DNA of 64,000 nt from CBDFLD01 sp965249005 (GTDB taxonomy: Bacteria > Acidobacteriota > UBA6911), in assembly GCA_965249005.1 (NCBI GenBank), contig CBDFLD010000016.1:363329-427328 (forward strand), read 5' to 3'. Shown here in pieces: positions 36,852 to 45,619 of the stretch. The notes beneath the pieces were generated by a model. The model had not been told where the DNA came from, searched no databases, and saw only the letters and a list, made by a program, of their open reading frames with translations. Made by a program: the position numbers and the translations under genes. How positions within the stretch are numbered: the first letter of the stretch is position 1; each line of letters begins with the position of its first letter.

Positions 36852-36880
36852 TTGACATAGTCACACTAAGATTTTATTAT
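36852..36880 (+). promoter_or_regulatory. Near-consensus housekeeping promoter of hsp20
   Basis: A perfect -35 box TTGACA at 36852-36857 and TATTAT at 36875-36880, separated by exactly 17 bases, in AT-rich DNA upstream of hsp20. This implies a leader of about 135 bases. No CIRCE element or sigma-32-type promoter was found nearby. Confidence 0.75.
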
Positions 36881-37023
36881 ATTGTTGTACTGAGATTCAT
36901 GATTCAACTCGTAAATAGTTGCAAATAGATGAGATAAATATCAGTTTCATTTACCGGATTGAGGCAATGGAGCACCGAAATCAGCGGATTACCCCAAAAA
37001 GACAAAAAACGGAGGACAAACCA

Positions 37024-37479
37024 ATGAGATGGCTACCAACAGTTAGGAGAACTGAAGGATTACCCGACCGATTCTGGCCGGAGTCTTCCCTTCTGGATGA
37101 TTTCTTCGGCGATTTTGCTTTCGCGCCTGCTCTTTCGCAAACAGCGAGGAACTTTCGCCCGACGGTCGATATATTTGAAAAGGAGGGAAACCTCGTTCTC
37201 AGCGTAGAGCTGCCGGGAATAAGCGAAAAGGAGATCGACCTCAGCCTGGACGGAAACGTTCTGAACATCCGAGGGGGGCGTGAGTACGAAAACAAGGAGG
37301 ATTCCAAGACCTACCACAGGCAGGAGTCGTTCCATGGAAGATTCAACCGGTCCTTTGCCTTGCCGCAAACGATTGATCCTGAGGGGATAACGGCTGATTA
37401 CAAGAACGGTGTCCTCACGATCACGATCCCGCACAAGCCTGAAGCCAAGCCCCGCGAGATTCCGGTAAGTGTACACTGA
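37024..37479 (+). CDS. Small heat-shock protein (Hsp20 / alpha-crystallin family)
   Basis: A 151-residue holdase chaperone. The start is ATG 37024 because GGAGG (37011-37015) lies eight bases upstream; earlier in-frame ATGs lack this. The alpha-crystallin domain covers residues 40-140: 'FRPTVDIFEKEGNLVLSVELPGISEKEIDLSLDGNVLNIRG' in segments, 'FHGRFNRSFALPQTID', and the closing 'YKNGVLTITIPHKPEAKPREIPV' with the G-V-L-T-I motif. It precedes clpB by 94 bp, and small Hsps pass aggregates to ClpB for recovery. Confidence 0.95.
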   Translation: MRWLPTVRRTEGLPDRFWPESSLLDDFFGDFAFAPALSQTARNFRPTVDIFEKEGNLVLSVELPGISEKEIDLSLDGNVLNIRGGREYENKEDSKTYHRQESFHGRFNRSFALPQTIDPEGITADYKNGVLTITIPHKPEAKPREIPVSVH

Positions 37480-37500
37480 CCCAGACTGCATCCACAAAGA

Positions 37501-37527
37501 GGCGCGAGCCCCGGGGCGGCTCGCGCC
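37501..37527 (+). promoter_or_regulatory. Strong GC-rich hairpin between hsp20 and clpB
   Basis: A perfect 10-bp inverted repeat, ggcgcgagcc (37501-37510) and ggctcgcgcc (37518-37527), with a 7-base loop. It lies 21 bases after the hsp20 stop. It could stabilise the hsp20 transcript end or form part of a bipartite terminator with the hairpin just downstream. Confidence 0.75.
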
Positions 37528-37532
37528 AACTC

Positions 37533-37555
37533 TGAACCAATGGGTTCATCTTTTT
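37533..37555 (+). terminator. Rho-independent terminator (or attenuator) between hsp20 and clpB
   Basis: A 6-bp stem, tgaacc/ggttca, with loop aatg (37533-37548), followed directly by tcttttt. It ends 18 bases before the clpB start, so it would either end hsp20 transcription or let only part of it continue into clpB. Confidence 0.65.
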
Positions 37556-37573
37556 AGAAGATAAGAGACGAAA

Positions 37574-40195
37574 ATGCGACTCGATAAGTTGACCTTGAAG
37601 GCACAGGAGGCTGTCCGTGGGGCACAGTCTCGCGCGGAGACACTCGAACACGCTCAGATGGAGCCGGCGCACGTCCTCGACGAACTTCTCAAACAAGAAG
37701 ATGGGATTGTCGCCCCGCTGCTGAAGAAGCTCGGGGCCAGCCCTGAGGCGCTACAAAAGGAGCTCGAAGATCATTTCGCAGGACAACCCACAGTTTCTGG
37801 AGCAAGAGTATCGTTTTCCCCCTCCACTGAGAACTTGCTTCGACAAGCACAAAAGGAAGCCGACGGGTTCAAAGACGAGTACATCTCCACCGAGCATCTC
37901 CTGCTGAGCATTTCGAGTCTCAACGCGAGTTTCGCCGCGCAACTCCTCCGCCGCCATGGAGCCGATCACTCGACGATACTGAAAGTTCTTGCGGCGATTC
38001 GAGGCTCCCAGCGCGTTACCGATCCAAACGCCGAGGATAAGTACCAAGCTCTGAAGCGCTATGCGCACGACCTGACCGAACTTGCACGGCTTGGAAAACT
38101 GGACCCAGTTATCGGGAGGGATGAAGAAATCCGGCGCGTCGTTCAAGTACTTTCCAGAAGAACCAAAAACAATCCGGTTCTGATCGGAGAACCAGGAGTA
38201 GGGAAAACCGCAATCGTCGAAGGATTGGCCCGAAGAATTGTCGCAGGTGACGTACCGGAATCCCTGAAGAAAAAAAAGATGGTCTCCTTGGACCTCGGAT
38301 CCATGCTCGCGGGCGCCAAGTATCGGGGAGAATTCGAGGACCGACTCAAAGCCGTACTGAGAGAGATCGAGGATGCCACTGGCTCGGTGGTGTTGTTTAT
38401 CGATGAGCTGCACACGCTGGTCGGTGCCGGAGCCGCCGAGGGTGCCATCGACGCTTCGAATATGCTCAAACCGGCCCTCGCCCGGGGAGAGCTTCGATGT
38501 GTTGGAGCGACAACACTGAACGAATACAAGAAGTACATCGAGAAGGACGCGGCCTTGGAGCGCCGTTTTCAGCCGGTCCTTGTCGCCGAGCCCAGTGTCG
38601 ATGACACGATTGCAATCCTGCGTGGCCTGAAAGAAAAGTACGAGGTCCATCACGGCGTCCGCATTACCGACGGCGCGCTAATCGCAGCCGCAACTCTGTC
38701 GCAACGGTACATATCGGATCGGTTCCTGCCAGACAAGGCCGTCGACCTGATAGACGAATCGGCATCCGGACTTCGAATCGAAATCGACAGTATGCCGGTG
38801 GAAATCGACGAAGTCGAAAGGCGCGTGACGCAGCTCGAGATCGAGAAGCAAGCCCTCTCCAAGGAGAAGGGCCCTTCGTCCAGGGAGCGCTTGGAGACGC
38901 TTCAGACGGAACTAAGCGGCCTACGTGAGAAGAGCGCGCAAATGAAGCTCCATTGGCAGCAGGAACGGGAAGTGATTCACTCGATCCAGACAATCAAGGA
39001 ACACGTAGAGTCGGTCAGGACCGAAGAGCAGCAAGCGGAGCGCCAGGGGGACCTGGGAAGAGCTGCGGAACTGCGCTATGGAACCTTGGTTGAGCTCGAG
39101 CGGCGCATTCTATCTGAGAATGATCGTCTTTCAGAGCTGCAGGCGGGCAAGAAGATGTTGAAGGAGGAAGTGGACGAGGAGGATATTGCCGGAGTCGTGG
39201 CGAAGTGGACCGGCATCCCGGTCAACAAGATGCTGGAAGGGGAGATCGACAAACTCGTGCATATGGAGGATCGTCTTCGTCGGCGTGTGCTGGGCCAAGA
39301 TGGAGCGCTGGAGGCCGTGGCGAACGCGATCCGGCGCGCGCGAGCCGGGCTGCAGGATATGAGCCAGCCCACTGGCTCTTTCATCTTTCTCGGCCCCACC
39401 GGGGTTGGCAAGACAGAACTGGCTCGAGTACTCGCTGAGTTTCTATTTGATGATGATCGTGCCATGGTTCGCATCGATATGTCTGAGTTCATGGAAAAAC
39501 ACTCCGTCGCACGCATGATCGGCGCACCCCCTGGATATGTGGGGCATGAGGAGGGCGGCCAGTTGACGGAGGCCGTTCGCCGGAGACCCTACGCTGTTAT
39601 TCTGCTCGACGAAATCGAAAAGGCCCATCCGGATGTGTTCAACGTCCTGCTGCAGGTACTCGACGACGGCCGGCTCACCGATGGAAAGGGCAGAACCGTC
39701 GATTTCAAGAACACCGTGATTATCATGACGTCCAACATCGGGAGCGAATGGATCAGCGAGACGTCCGAGGATCTGGATGCCGCAATGCCGCAAGTTCAAG
39801 AGAGTCTTCGAGGGACCTTCGGGCCCGAGTTCCTCAATCGTGTGGATGATGTGATTGTTTTTCACCGGCTGACACCGGAGTTGCTGCAAGGAATCGTACG
39901 GTTGCAGGTCGAGGCACTCGAACAGATCCTTGCCCAGAAATCCCTGAAGCTAACCGTCTCCGATCGTGCAGTGGAGCAGCTCGCACAAGAGGGGTTCGAC
40001 CCGGTGTACGGAGCTCGTCCACTGAAGAGACTCATACAAAAGAAGATACAGGATGGACTCGCTCTGATGCTGCTCAATGGGGAAATCGGACCCGGGGACA
40101 CCGTCAGGGCGGACTTCGAGTTACCGCCCGGCAACTGGCAGCTTAGCCGCGTGGAGACCGGCGAGACCGAGACTGTTCCCTCAGCCTCGCTCTGA
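37574..40195 (+). CDS. clpB: ATP-dependent disaggregase chaperone ClpB
   Basis: An 873-residue AAA+ chaperone with all expected parts. The double Clp N domain covers residues 1-145. The first AAA module has Walker A 'GEPGVGKTA' and Walker B 'VLFIDELHTLVGAG'. The coiled-coil middle domain ('RVTQLEIEKQALSKEKGPSSRERLETLQTELSGLREKSAQ' onward, about 410-525) separates ClpB from ClpA/ClpC. The second AAA module has 'GPTGVGKTELARVLAEFLFDDD', 'DMSEFMEKHSVARMIGAPPGYVGHEEGG' and 'AVILLDEIEKAHPDVFNVLLQVLDDGRLTD'. It cooperates with DnaK and GrpE; grpE follows, but dnaK and dnaJ are not in the window. Confidence 0.97.
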   Translation: MRLDKLTLKAQEAVRGAQSRAETLEHAQMEPAHVLDELLKQEDGIVAPLLKKLGASPEALQKELEDHFAGQPTVSGARVSFSPSTENLLRQAQKEADGFKDEYISTEHLLLSISSLNASFAAQLLRRHGADHSTILKVLAAIRGSQRVTDPNAEDKYQALKRYAHDLTELARLGKLDPVIGRDEEIRRVVQVLSRRTKNNPVLIGEPGVGKTAIVEGLARRIVAGDVPESLKKKKMVSLDLGSMLAGAKYRGEFEDRLKAVLREIEDATGSVVLFIDELHTLVGAGAAEGAIDASNMLKPALARGELRCVGATTLNEYKKYIEKDAALERRFQPVLVAEPSVDDTIAILRGLKEKYEVHHGVRITDGALIAAATLSQRYISDRFLPDKAVDLIDESASGLRIEIDSMPVEIDEVERRVTQLEIEKQALSKEKGPSSRERLETLQTELSGLREKSAQMKLHWQQEREVIHSIQTIKEHVESVRTEEQQAERQGDLGRAAELRYGTLVELERRILSENDRLSELQAGKKMLKEEVDEEDIAGVVAKWTGIPVNKMLEGEIDKLVHMEDRLRRRVLGQDGALEAVANAIRRARAGLQDMSQPTGSFIFLGPTGVGKTELARVLAEFLFDDDRAMVRIDMSEFMEKHSVARMIGAPPGYVGHEEGGQLTEAVRRRPYAVILLDEIEKAHPDVFNVLLQVLDDGRLTDGKGRTVDFKNTVIIMTSNIGSEWISETSEDLDAAMPQVQESLRGTFGPEFLNRVDDVIVFHRLTPELLQGIVRLQVEALEQILAQKSLKLTVSDRAVEQLAQEGFDPVYGARPLKRLIQKKIQDGLALMLLNGEIGPGDTVRADFELPPGNWQLSRVETGETETVPSASL

Positions 40196-40384
40196 TCGGC
40201 GGCGGCTGTCAACCATCTGTTTCCATTGTCACCCTGGCTTCGATGGGTTCGAGCTCGCCGCCTTTGCTTGTCGTAGTTGGGTTGCGGCAGTACTATATCG
40301 GTTCAACCGAGAATCCGGGAGGCGGACGGCTGCCGAGGACATCCAGACAGCTTTCTTGCCCGAACGAAACGTTGGGTGGGCCAG

Positions 40385-41005
40385 ATGACACAGAAAGACA
40401 GCGAATCCAGAGAAACTCAGGCGAGTAGTCACGCTTCTGAAGATACCGAAGGGCAGTTTCGCGTCGTGGACAAACGCCAATTCCTGAATTCCGAATCGGA
40501 CTCCGATGACCAGCAGGTCCTCGAAGAACCTCGTTATCCTACGTTCGTTGAGGAGCTTCGGGCTCGGCTCGCAGAAACCGAGCGGAAATTCGAGGAGAAA
40601 AAAAAGCAAATGCAGGACGAGATCGAGAAGACCAAGTCACGTCTCAGTGCCGAATTCGAGCGCCGCTTCGCAAAGGAAAAACAGGAAGCCCTGCTTCCCT
40701 TTCTGGAGATCCTCGACAATCTGGAACGAGCCTTGGACGTTGCAAAGAACGATAGTTCCAAGGGACTGGTGGAAGGCATCGAGATGACGGCAAATCTCTT
40801 CCGGGCGAAACTGCAACAGAACGAGATCGAGTCTATTGCCGTTCTCGATCAGCCGTTTGATCCCAACCTGGCGACGGCGGTCGGTATCGTCGAGGTAGAG
40901 GACACAAACCGCGACGGCATCGTCCTGGAAGAAGTACAGCGGGGCTATCTGATGGGGTCCCAGCTCATGCGGGCCGCCCAAGTCCGTGTAGGAAAACTGG
41001 TCTAG
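40385..41005 (+). CDS. grpE: Nucleotide exchange factor GrpE
   Basis: A 206-residue GrpE. The start is ATG 40385, giving an acidic N-terminus. A long coiled coil covers residues about 60-110 ('LRARLAETERKFEEKKKQMQDEIEKTKSRL'), which forms the dimer stalk. The conserved core is 'ALLPFLEILDNLERALDVA'. The C-terminal beta domain ('FDPNLATAVGIVEVEDTNRDGIVLEEVQRGYLMGSQLMRAAQVRVGK' in segments) carries the G-Y motif that contacts DnaK. It lies 189 bp after clpB in the same direction. Confidence 0.93.
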   Translation: MTQKDSESRETQASSHASEDTEGQFRVVDKRQFLNSESDSDDQQVLEEPRYPTFVEELRARLAETERKFEEKKKQMQDEIEKTKSRLSAEFERRFAKEKQEALLPFLEILDNLERALDVAKNDSSKGLVEGIEMTANLFRAKLQQNEIESIAVLDQPFDPNLATAVGIVEVEDTNRDGIVLEEVQRGYLMGSQLMRAAQVRVGKLV

Positions 41006-41048
41006 AACGTGGATATCGCCGGCACGCTCCCGTTGCATCCCCCGCGAG

Positions 41049-42206
41049 CTATTTCTTTATGACAAAGACTTTGTCGTTCCAATAAACGATAACCCCCGCA
41101 ACAGGGGGCCGCAACTCGTCAATGCGAGGAAACTGCTCTAGGATCTTTCCGTATTCGGAACTCTGAGTGTCGATCGAGTGGAACTGGTCGCCCCTGCTGC
41201 CGGCACATCGCTCATCAATCCAATAACCCAGCAAATGATGAAACGGACGTCCATTCAGGACCACAGGGGTTGGCACAGATGATGCCGACGCCACACGTCG
41301 CTTCATGGACTGAACTTGTTTCTGAGCGACCGCCTCCTGCGTGCGACTCTCCATCAACCGGCGGTCCAGTTCAGCCACCACAGCGCTCGGCGAAACAAAG
41401 GAACCGGCGGTGGCGGCTGATGGCATCGCGGCCGGTTCGGCTGTTATTCTGGCGGGCCGTCTCTGTCCCTCGAACGTTGCCGTCTTTTCTTCAACAGATG
41501 CTCCTCGGTCTTCGTCGGCCACAGCGGTCGGCTCGGCGGCCGGCCTTGCAGCCGTCACATCCCTGCGTTCCGTCGGCGCGCGATAGTGTTCTTCCTCGAC
41601 GGAATCTGTGAGGGACAGGGACCGCTCGTCGTTCGGGAAAGTGTTCTCCTCAGGCGCGAGCGCGCCTTGTTCCCGAAGGAAAGCCTGTTGATCCCTCTCC
41701 GGGTCTTTCGACCGCACGCTCTTGTCAATCCGGGCAGCCGACCGCATCTCGGACTCGAGTTTCCTCTTCGGGGAAATATCGGACGATTGGCGTGCCGCCG
41801 CCTCCGTTGACTCTTTGGCCTCCTCGGGTTGCACAGGTCCGGGCGGAAGAGACTCCCTCAGCCGGGGAACGATGAGACCGAGTATCACTGCGGCTACGAA
41901 GAGGCTCGCGGCCAGCGAAAGAGTTGTTCGTGAAGGAACCCAGCGGGAGATCGAGACGGGGGATTCGCGCTCGGACGCCCGGACGCTGTCGTCGGTTTGC
42001 AGAGAAGCGTGCAGCACCTGCTGGCAATCGGCGCAGCGAGACAGATGCTTCTCCACCGGAGTGCGCTCGGCCTGCGAAAGTCCGTTGTCCAGATACGCGG
42101 CCATTGTATCGTCGTCCGGGCACGCTCCTGTTCCTCTACGGACGAAAATTCGCAATGCCCCGCGCAATGCACCGTCACTGGCACCTGTGCTTCTCGCTCT
42201 CGTCAT
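41049..42206 (-). CDS. Membrane anti-sigma factor with zinc-finger domain
   Basis: A 385-residue protein. Residues about 28-70 form an anti-sigma zinc finger with the H-x3-C-x2-C motif in 'VEKHLSRCADCQQVL', which binds the partner sigma factor. One membrane helix ('LSLAASLFVAAVILGLIVPRL', about 96-116) leads to a long, low-complexity, charged extracytoplasmic region. A small C-terminal domain ('FHHLLGYWIDERCAG ... VAGVIVYWNDKVFVIKK') has no family I recognise. It lies directly downstream of the sigma factor gene on the same strand, the normal ECF arrangement. Confidence 0.82.
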   Translation of the reverse strand: MTRARSTGASDGALRGALRIFVRRGTGACPDDDTMAAYLDNGLSQAERTPVEKHLSRCADCQQVLHASLQTDDSVRASERESPVSISRWVPSRTTLSLAASLFVAAVILGLIVPRLRESLPPGPVQPEEAKESTEAAARQSSDISPKRKLESEMRSAARIDKSVRSKDPERDQQAFLREQGALAPEENTFPNDERSLSLTDSVEEEHYRAPTERRDVTAARPAAEPTAVADEDRGASVEEKTATFEGQRRPARITAEPAAMPSAATAGSFVSPSAVVAELDRRLMESRTQEAVAQKQVQSMKRRVASASSVPTPVVLNGRPFHHLLGYWIDERCAGSRGDQFHSIDTQSSEYGKILEQFPRIDELRPPVAGVIVYWNDKVFVIKK

Positions 42207-42276
42207 GGCAATCGTTCTTTCAATCGGTCTCCCCTTCTACAATGACGCGACTCGCGACCGATCTTGCGTCAAAATC

Positions 42277-43122
42277 CTATTCTGCCAGAAGTTTCTCCAG
42301 GGAGAGTCGATTCTCCTCGGCTACCCATCTCCAGAGGGACTGAACCTCCCGGGATCTCAGACCATGCTCGTGCTTCATCGCCCATTCCACGTTCTTGCGA
42401 ATCCGTTTCCTCAACTGACCCAACCATCGCGAAACAGTGGCTTCGTGCACGTTGAAATGGCTCGCAATCACCCTCAACGGTGTCCCGCGGAGGTAGTAAA
42501 GCCCCAGGATGAGCCGGTCACGATTCGACAACCCCGCAAGTTGCACCTGGAGCAAATCGGCCAGGATGGGTCCCCACCGCGAATCCAGTTGATCCAAGCT
42601 GTCCTGCACGCTGTCGCGCGCGGCTACGGATACCTCTTCCAGAGGGAGCTGTTTTCGCGTTCTTCGGAACCGGTCGATCGAAGCCCGCGTAACGGTTACA
42701 CGTAGCCAACTAGCAAGCGAACCTTTCCCGCTGTAGCCGGATATCCGGTTCACGCCTTCTTGTGTTCCCGAAAAAAATGCCGCCATGAGCTCTTGCGCCA
42801 GATCCTCCGCATCCACGAGGTTCCGAAGTGACGTCACAGCCCATCGCCGCACCGGATCGAAATAGGTCTCTGCAAAGGAGTCCCAGGCAAGCCGGTCGCC
42901 GTCCGCGCAGGCTGTCGCCAGAAAGAGGTCCACGTGATGCAGCCGCTCGAAGGACTCGAGCCACACGCTCTCGGAAAAAGCATTGTCTCGAGCTGCCACG
43001 CCGCCGATGGATCGCTCCAGCCTTTCCACGAAGCGCTTGTAAGGGAGCCCAATAGAGGGATATCTATCTTGAGCGCGCCTGAACGACTCCTGGATCGCCC
43101 GCTCGATTCCGGCCGAAATCAT
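42277..43122 (-). CDS. ECF-type RNA polymerase sigma factor
   Basis: About 281 residues from the ATG at 43122 ('MISAGIERAIQ'), longer than most ECF sigmas because of a 90-residue N-terminal extension. Region 2 is 'FAETYFDPVRRWAVTSLRNLVDAEDLAQELMAAFF', followed by 'LASWLRVTVTRASIDRFRRTRK'. Region 4 has a clear helix-turn-helix: 'LSNRDRLILGLYYLRGTPLRVIASHFNVHEATVSRWLGQLRKRIRK' in segments. It probably controls an envelope or stress regulon and is held by the anti-sigma factor encoded 70 bp downstream. It is divergent from nuoF. Confidence 0.88.
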   Translation of the reverse strand: MISAGIERAIQESFRRAQDRYPSIGLPYKRFVERLERSIGGVAARDNAFSESVWLESFERLHHVDLFLATACADGDRLAWDSFAETYFDPVRRWAVTSLRNLVDAEDLAQELMAAFFSGTQEGVNRISGYSGKGSLASWLRVTVTRASIDRFRRTRKQLPLEEVSVAARDSVQDSLDQLDSRWGPILADLLQVQLAGLSNRDRLILGLYYLRGTPLRVIASHFNVHEATVSRWLGQLRKRIRKNVEWAMKHEHGLRSREVQSLWRWVAEENRLSLEKLLAE

Positions 43123-43205
43123 CGCCCAGCTCCGGCGCTTGGACTTGGTTCGCCCATTGTCGCAATGGTAGTATAAAGCCCTTTCGAGTAAAAGGTGTAC
43201 CAGAG

Positions 43206-44474
43206 ATGACTCAAAGAGTCTTGACCAAGAACATCCACCACCCAAACCTGCACGAGATCGGGGTCTACGAGTCTCTCGGGGGCTATCGCGCGCTCCGGAA
43301 AGCGGTCGAGGATTTGTCGCCCGAGGATATCATTGAAACGGTCAAGCGATCCGGACTCCGGGGGCGCGGAGGGGCCGGATTTCCGACGGGGGTGAAGTGG
43401 GGGTTCGTTCCCAAAAACAGCGGCAAGCCGATCTACCTTTGTGTCAATGCAGATGAAAGCGAGCCTGGCACCTTCAAGGACCGATCGATCATCGAAAAGG
43501 ACCCCCATCAACTGATCGAGGGGGCGATCATCACGGCTTACGCCCTCGATTGCCACACAGCATTCATTTACATCCGCGGAGAGTTCTTCCGCGGCGCGAC
43601 CGTGCTGGAAACCGCGATCGAAGAGGCTTACGCAAGAGGCTACCTTGGAAAAGGCATACTGGGATCCGGCTACGACCTCGATCTAATCCTCCACAGGGGA
43701 GCAGGAGCGTATATCTGTGGGGAAGAAACGGCTCTGTTGGAGTCCCTGGAGGGAAAGCGCGGACATCCACGGTTGAAGCCCCCTTTTCCAGCCGTTGTCG
43801 GGCTGTACGGCTGTCCGACGGTAATCAACAACGTGGAGACTCTTTCGAACATCCCTCATATCGTCGCCAACGGAGCCGACTGGTTTGCAGATATCGGCGT
43901 CGAACGGAATACCGGTACCCGGCTCTATGCTGTCAGCGGTCATGTCAGCAAACCCGGCGTGTACGAGTTTCCTATGACGATCACTCTTCGTGAACTCATC
44001 TATGATCATTGCGGGGGTATCAGGGACGGGATGAAGCTCAAGGCTGTCATCCCAGGTGGCTCGTCTGTTCCTGTTTTACGGGCGGACGAGGTTGACGTCC
44101 GGATGGATTTCGATTCAGTCGCTGCGGCCGGTAGCATGCTCGGCTCAGCCGGTGTCATCGTGATGGACGAAACTACATGTATGGTCAAAGCCGCACAACG
44201 AATTACTCGCTTTTATGCAGAGGAGTCCTGCGGACAGTGCACTCAATGCCGAGAAGGCACTCAGTGGCTCTATCAAATCCTCTCCCGGTTGGAACGAGGT
44301 CAAGGCAAAGATGGAGAGCTCGACATCCTGCTCGACGTATGCAAGAACATGAAAGGAAGTACGATTTGCCCGCTGTCCGATGCCGCGGCAATGCCGGTTG
44401 AGAGTTACATTCACAAGTTCTACGACGAGTTTCACTATCATGTTCGGGAGAAACGCTGTGTCTTTTCTCAATGA
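43206..44474 (+). CDS. nuoF: NADH-quinone oxidoreductase subunit F (51-kDa type)
   Basis: A 422-residue flavoprotein, full length. The NADH site is in 'SGLRGRGGAGFPTGVKWGFV' and the FMN site in 'GAGAYICGEETALLESLEG'. The 4Fe-4S ligands are in 'ESCGQCTQCREGTQWL', with the last Cys in 'MKGSTICPLSDAAAMPV'. In complex I, NuoF accepts electrons from NADH. No nuoE, nuoG or other nuo gene lies in the window. It may therefore serve a separate nuo locus, or another NADH-linked complex such as a hydrogenase or formate dehydrogenase. The neighbours are a sigma factor gene and a histone-deacetylase-like gene. Confidence 0.92.
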   Translation: MTQRVLTKNIHHPNLHEIGVYESLGGYRALRKAVEDLSPEDIIETVKRSGLRGRGGAGFPTGVKWGFVPKNSGKPIYLCVNADESEPGTFKDRSIIEKDPHQLIEGAIITAYALDCHTAFIYIRGEFFRGATVLETAIEEAYARGYLGKGILGSGYDLDLILHRGAGAYICGEETALLESLEGKRGHPRLKPPFPAVVGLYGCPTVINNVETLSNIPHIVANGADWFADIGVERNTGTRLYAVSGHVSKPGVYEFPMTITLRELIYDHCGGIRDGMKLKAVIPGGSSVPVLRADEVDVRMDFDSVAAAGSMLGSAGVIVMDETTCMVKAAQRITRFYAEESCGQCTQCREGTQWLYQILSRLERGQGKDGELDILLDVCKNMKGSTICPLSDAAAMPVESYIHKFYDEFHYHVREKRCVFSQ

Positions 44475-44516
44475 CCAATCCCGCCGGACCAGCCAACCCT
44501 ACGAACCTTACCAACG

Positions 44517-45542
44517 ATGACCCTTGGCTTTCTGATCGACGACATCTATTGGCTGCACGATACGGGATCGCGGCATCCGGAGTCTCCCCGACGGCTGACC
44601 GCGATTCGCGAGGCCCTGGACAGTTACGACGGTCTCCCCGCGTGGGAACAGATCAAACCAAGGGCGGCCCTAGAAGACGAACTGGCCTGGGTGCACCGGC
44701 CAAGTCAGATCGACCGGGTTGCAAAGGCGGTGCAGAGCGCGCCTGCTCTACTGGATCCGGATACGCCAGTGTCGAGTGAGAGTTTCCGGTCAGGAATCTT
44801 CGCAGCCGGCGGGGTCATGGAGTGTGTCCATGCGCTTTGCAGCGGACATCTCACGCGTGCCTTTGCTTTCGTGCGCCCGCCAGGCCACCACGCCGAGCCA
44901 GACAAGGCAATGGGTTTTTGCCTCTTCAACAACGTTGCGCTCGGAGCGGCCTTCGCCCGGACAAGGCACCGGCTGAGCAGGGTGGCCATCGTCGACATCG
45001 ACCTGCACCATGGAAACGGCACGCAGGCATGCTTTTACGACGATCCGGGGGTGCTGTACATCTCAACGCACCAGTATCCTTTTTATCCAGGAACAGGTAG
45101 CTTCGTTGAAAGTGGGACCGGGGACGGGAAGGGATACTCGGTCAATTTCCCATTGCCGGCGGGATTAGGGGATCGGACTATCGTCCCTATCTATACCCAA
45201 ATAGTCCCCAGTATCCTGGAGCAATACTGTCCACAACTGATTCTCGTGTCCGCAGGCTTCGATGCGCATTTTCAAGACCCTCTCGGAGAATTGAAGCTGA
45301 CTCCCAATGGGTATGCGGACATCGCATCGTCGCTGATCCGTGCAGCCGAACAACATTGCGGCGGCCGTATTTGTTTCGTCCTCGAAGGAGGTTACAGTCT
45401 CGACGGATTGCGTGATTGCACGCTCGCAGTTCTCAAAGAAATGGAACTCGGAGGGCGAGTCCGCGATCCTGACAGCGATCCGGTCTTTCAGCAGATCTCC
45501 GAGCGCGCAAAGAGCGTGTTTGCTCCTCAATGGAAGTGGTGA
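44517..45542 (+). CDS. Histone deacetylase-family amidohydrolase
   Basis: A 341-residue zinc hydrolase of the class II HDAC / acetylpolyamine amidohydrolase superfamily. The active site is visible in 'AFVRPPGHHAEPDKAMGFCLFNNVALGA' (charge-relay His pair), 'VAIVDIDLHHGNGTQ' (Asp and His zinc ligands) and 'LVSAGFDAHFQDPLGEL' (third ligand). Bacterial members deacetylate acetylpolyamines, acetylated lysine or related amides; the substrate cannot be assigned. It starts 42 bp after nuoF in the same direction, so the two may share a transcript. Confidence 0.92.
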   Translation: MTLGFLIDDIYWLHDTGSRHPESPRRLTAIREALDSYDGLPAWEQIKPRAALEDELAWVHRPSQIDRVAKAVQSAPALLDPDTPVSSESFRSGIFAAGGVMECVHALCSGHLTRAFAFVRPPGHHAEPDKAMGFCLFNNVALGAAFARTRHRLSRVAIVDIDLHHGNGTQACFYDDPGVLYISTHQYPFYPGTGSFVESGTGDGKGYSVNFPLPAGLGDRTIVPIYTQIVPSILEQYCPQLILVSAGFDAHFQDPLGELKLTPNGYADIASSLIRAAEQHCGGRICFVLEGGYSLDGLRDCTLAVLKEMELGGRVRDPDSDPVFQQISERAKSVFAPQWKW

Positions 45543-45619
45543 TCGGGAGATTTTTATCCGTGCGGTCACCGGCGACGGGAGGACGACAGCGGCAAATGCA
45601 CCACGCCGAGTCCTAGGCC

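Noticed and set aside
40385..41005. Expectation of dnaK/dnaJ beside grpE
   Set aside because: The next gene is the convergent anti-sigma factor; no DnaK or DnaJ sequence is present in the window.
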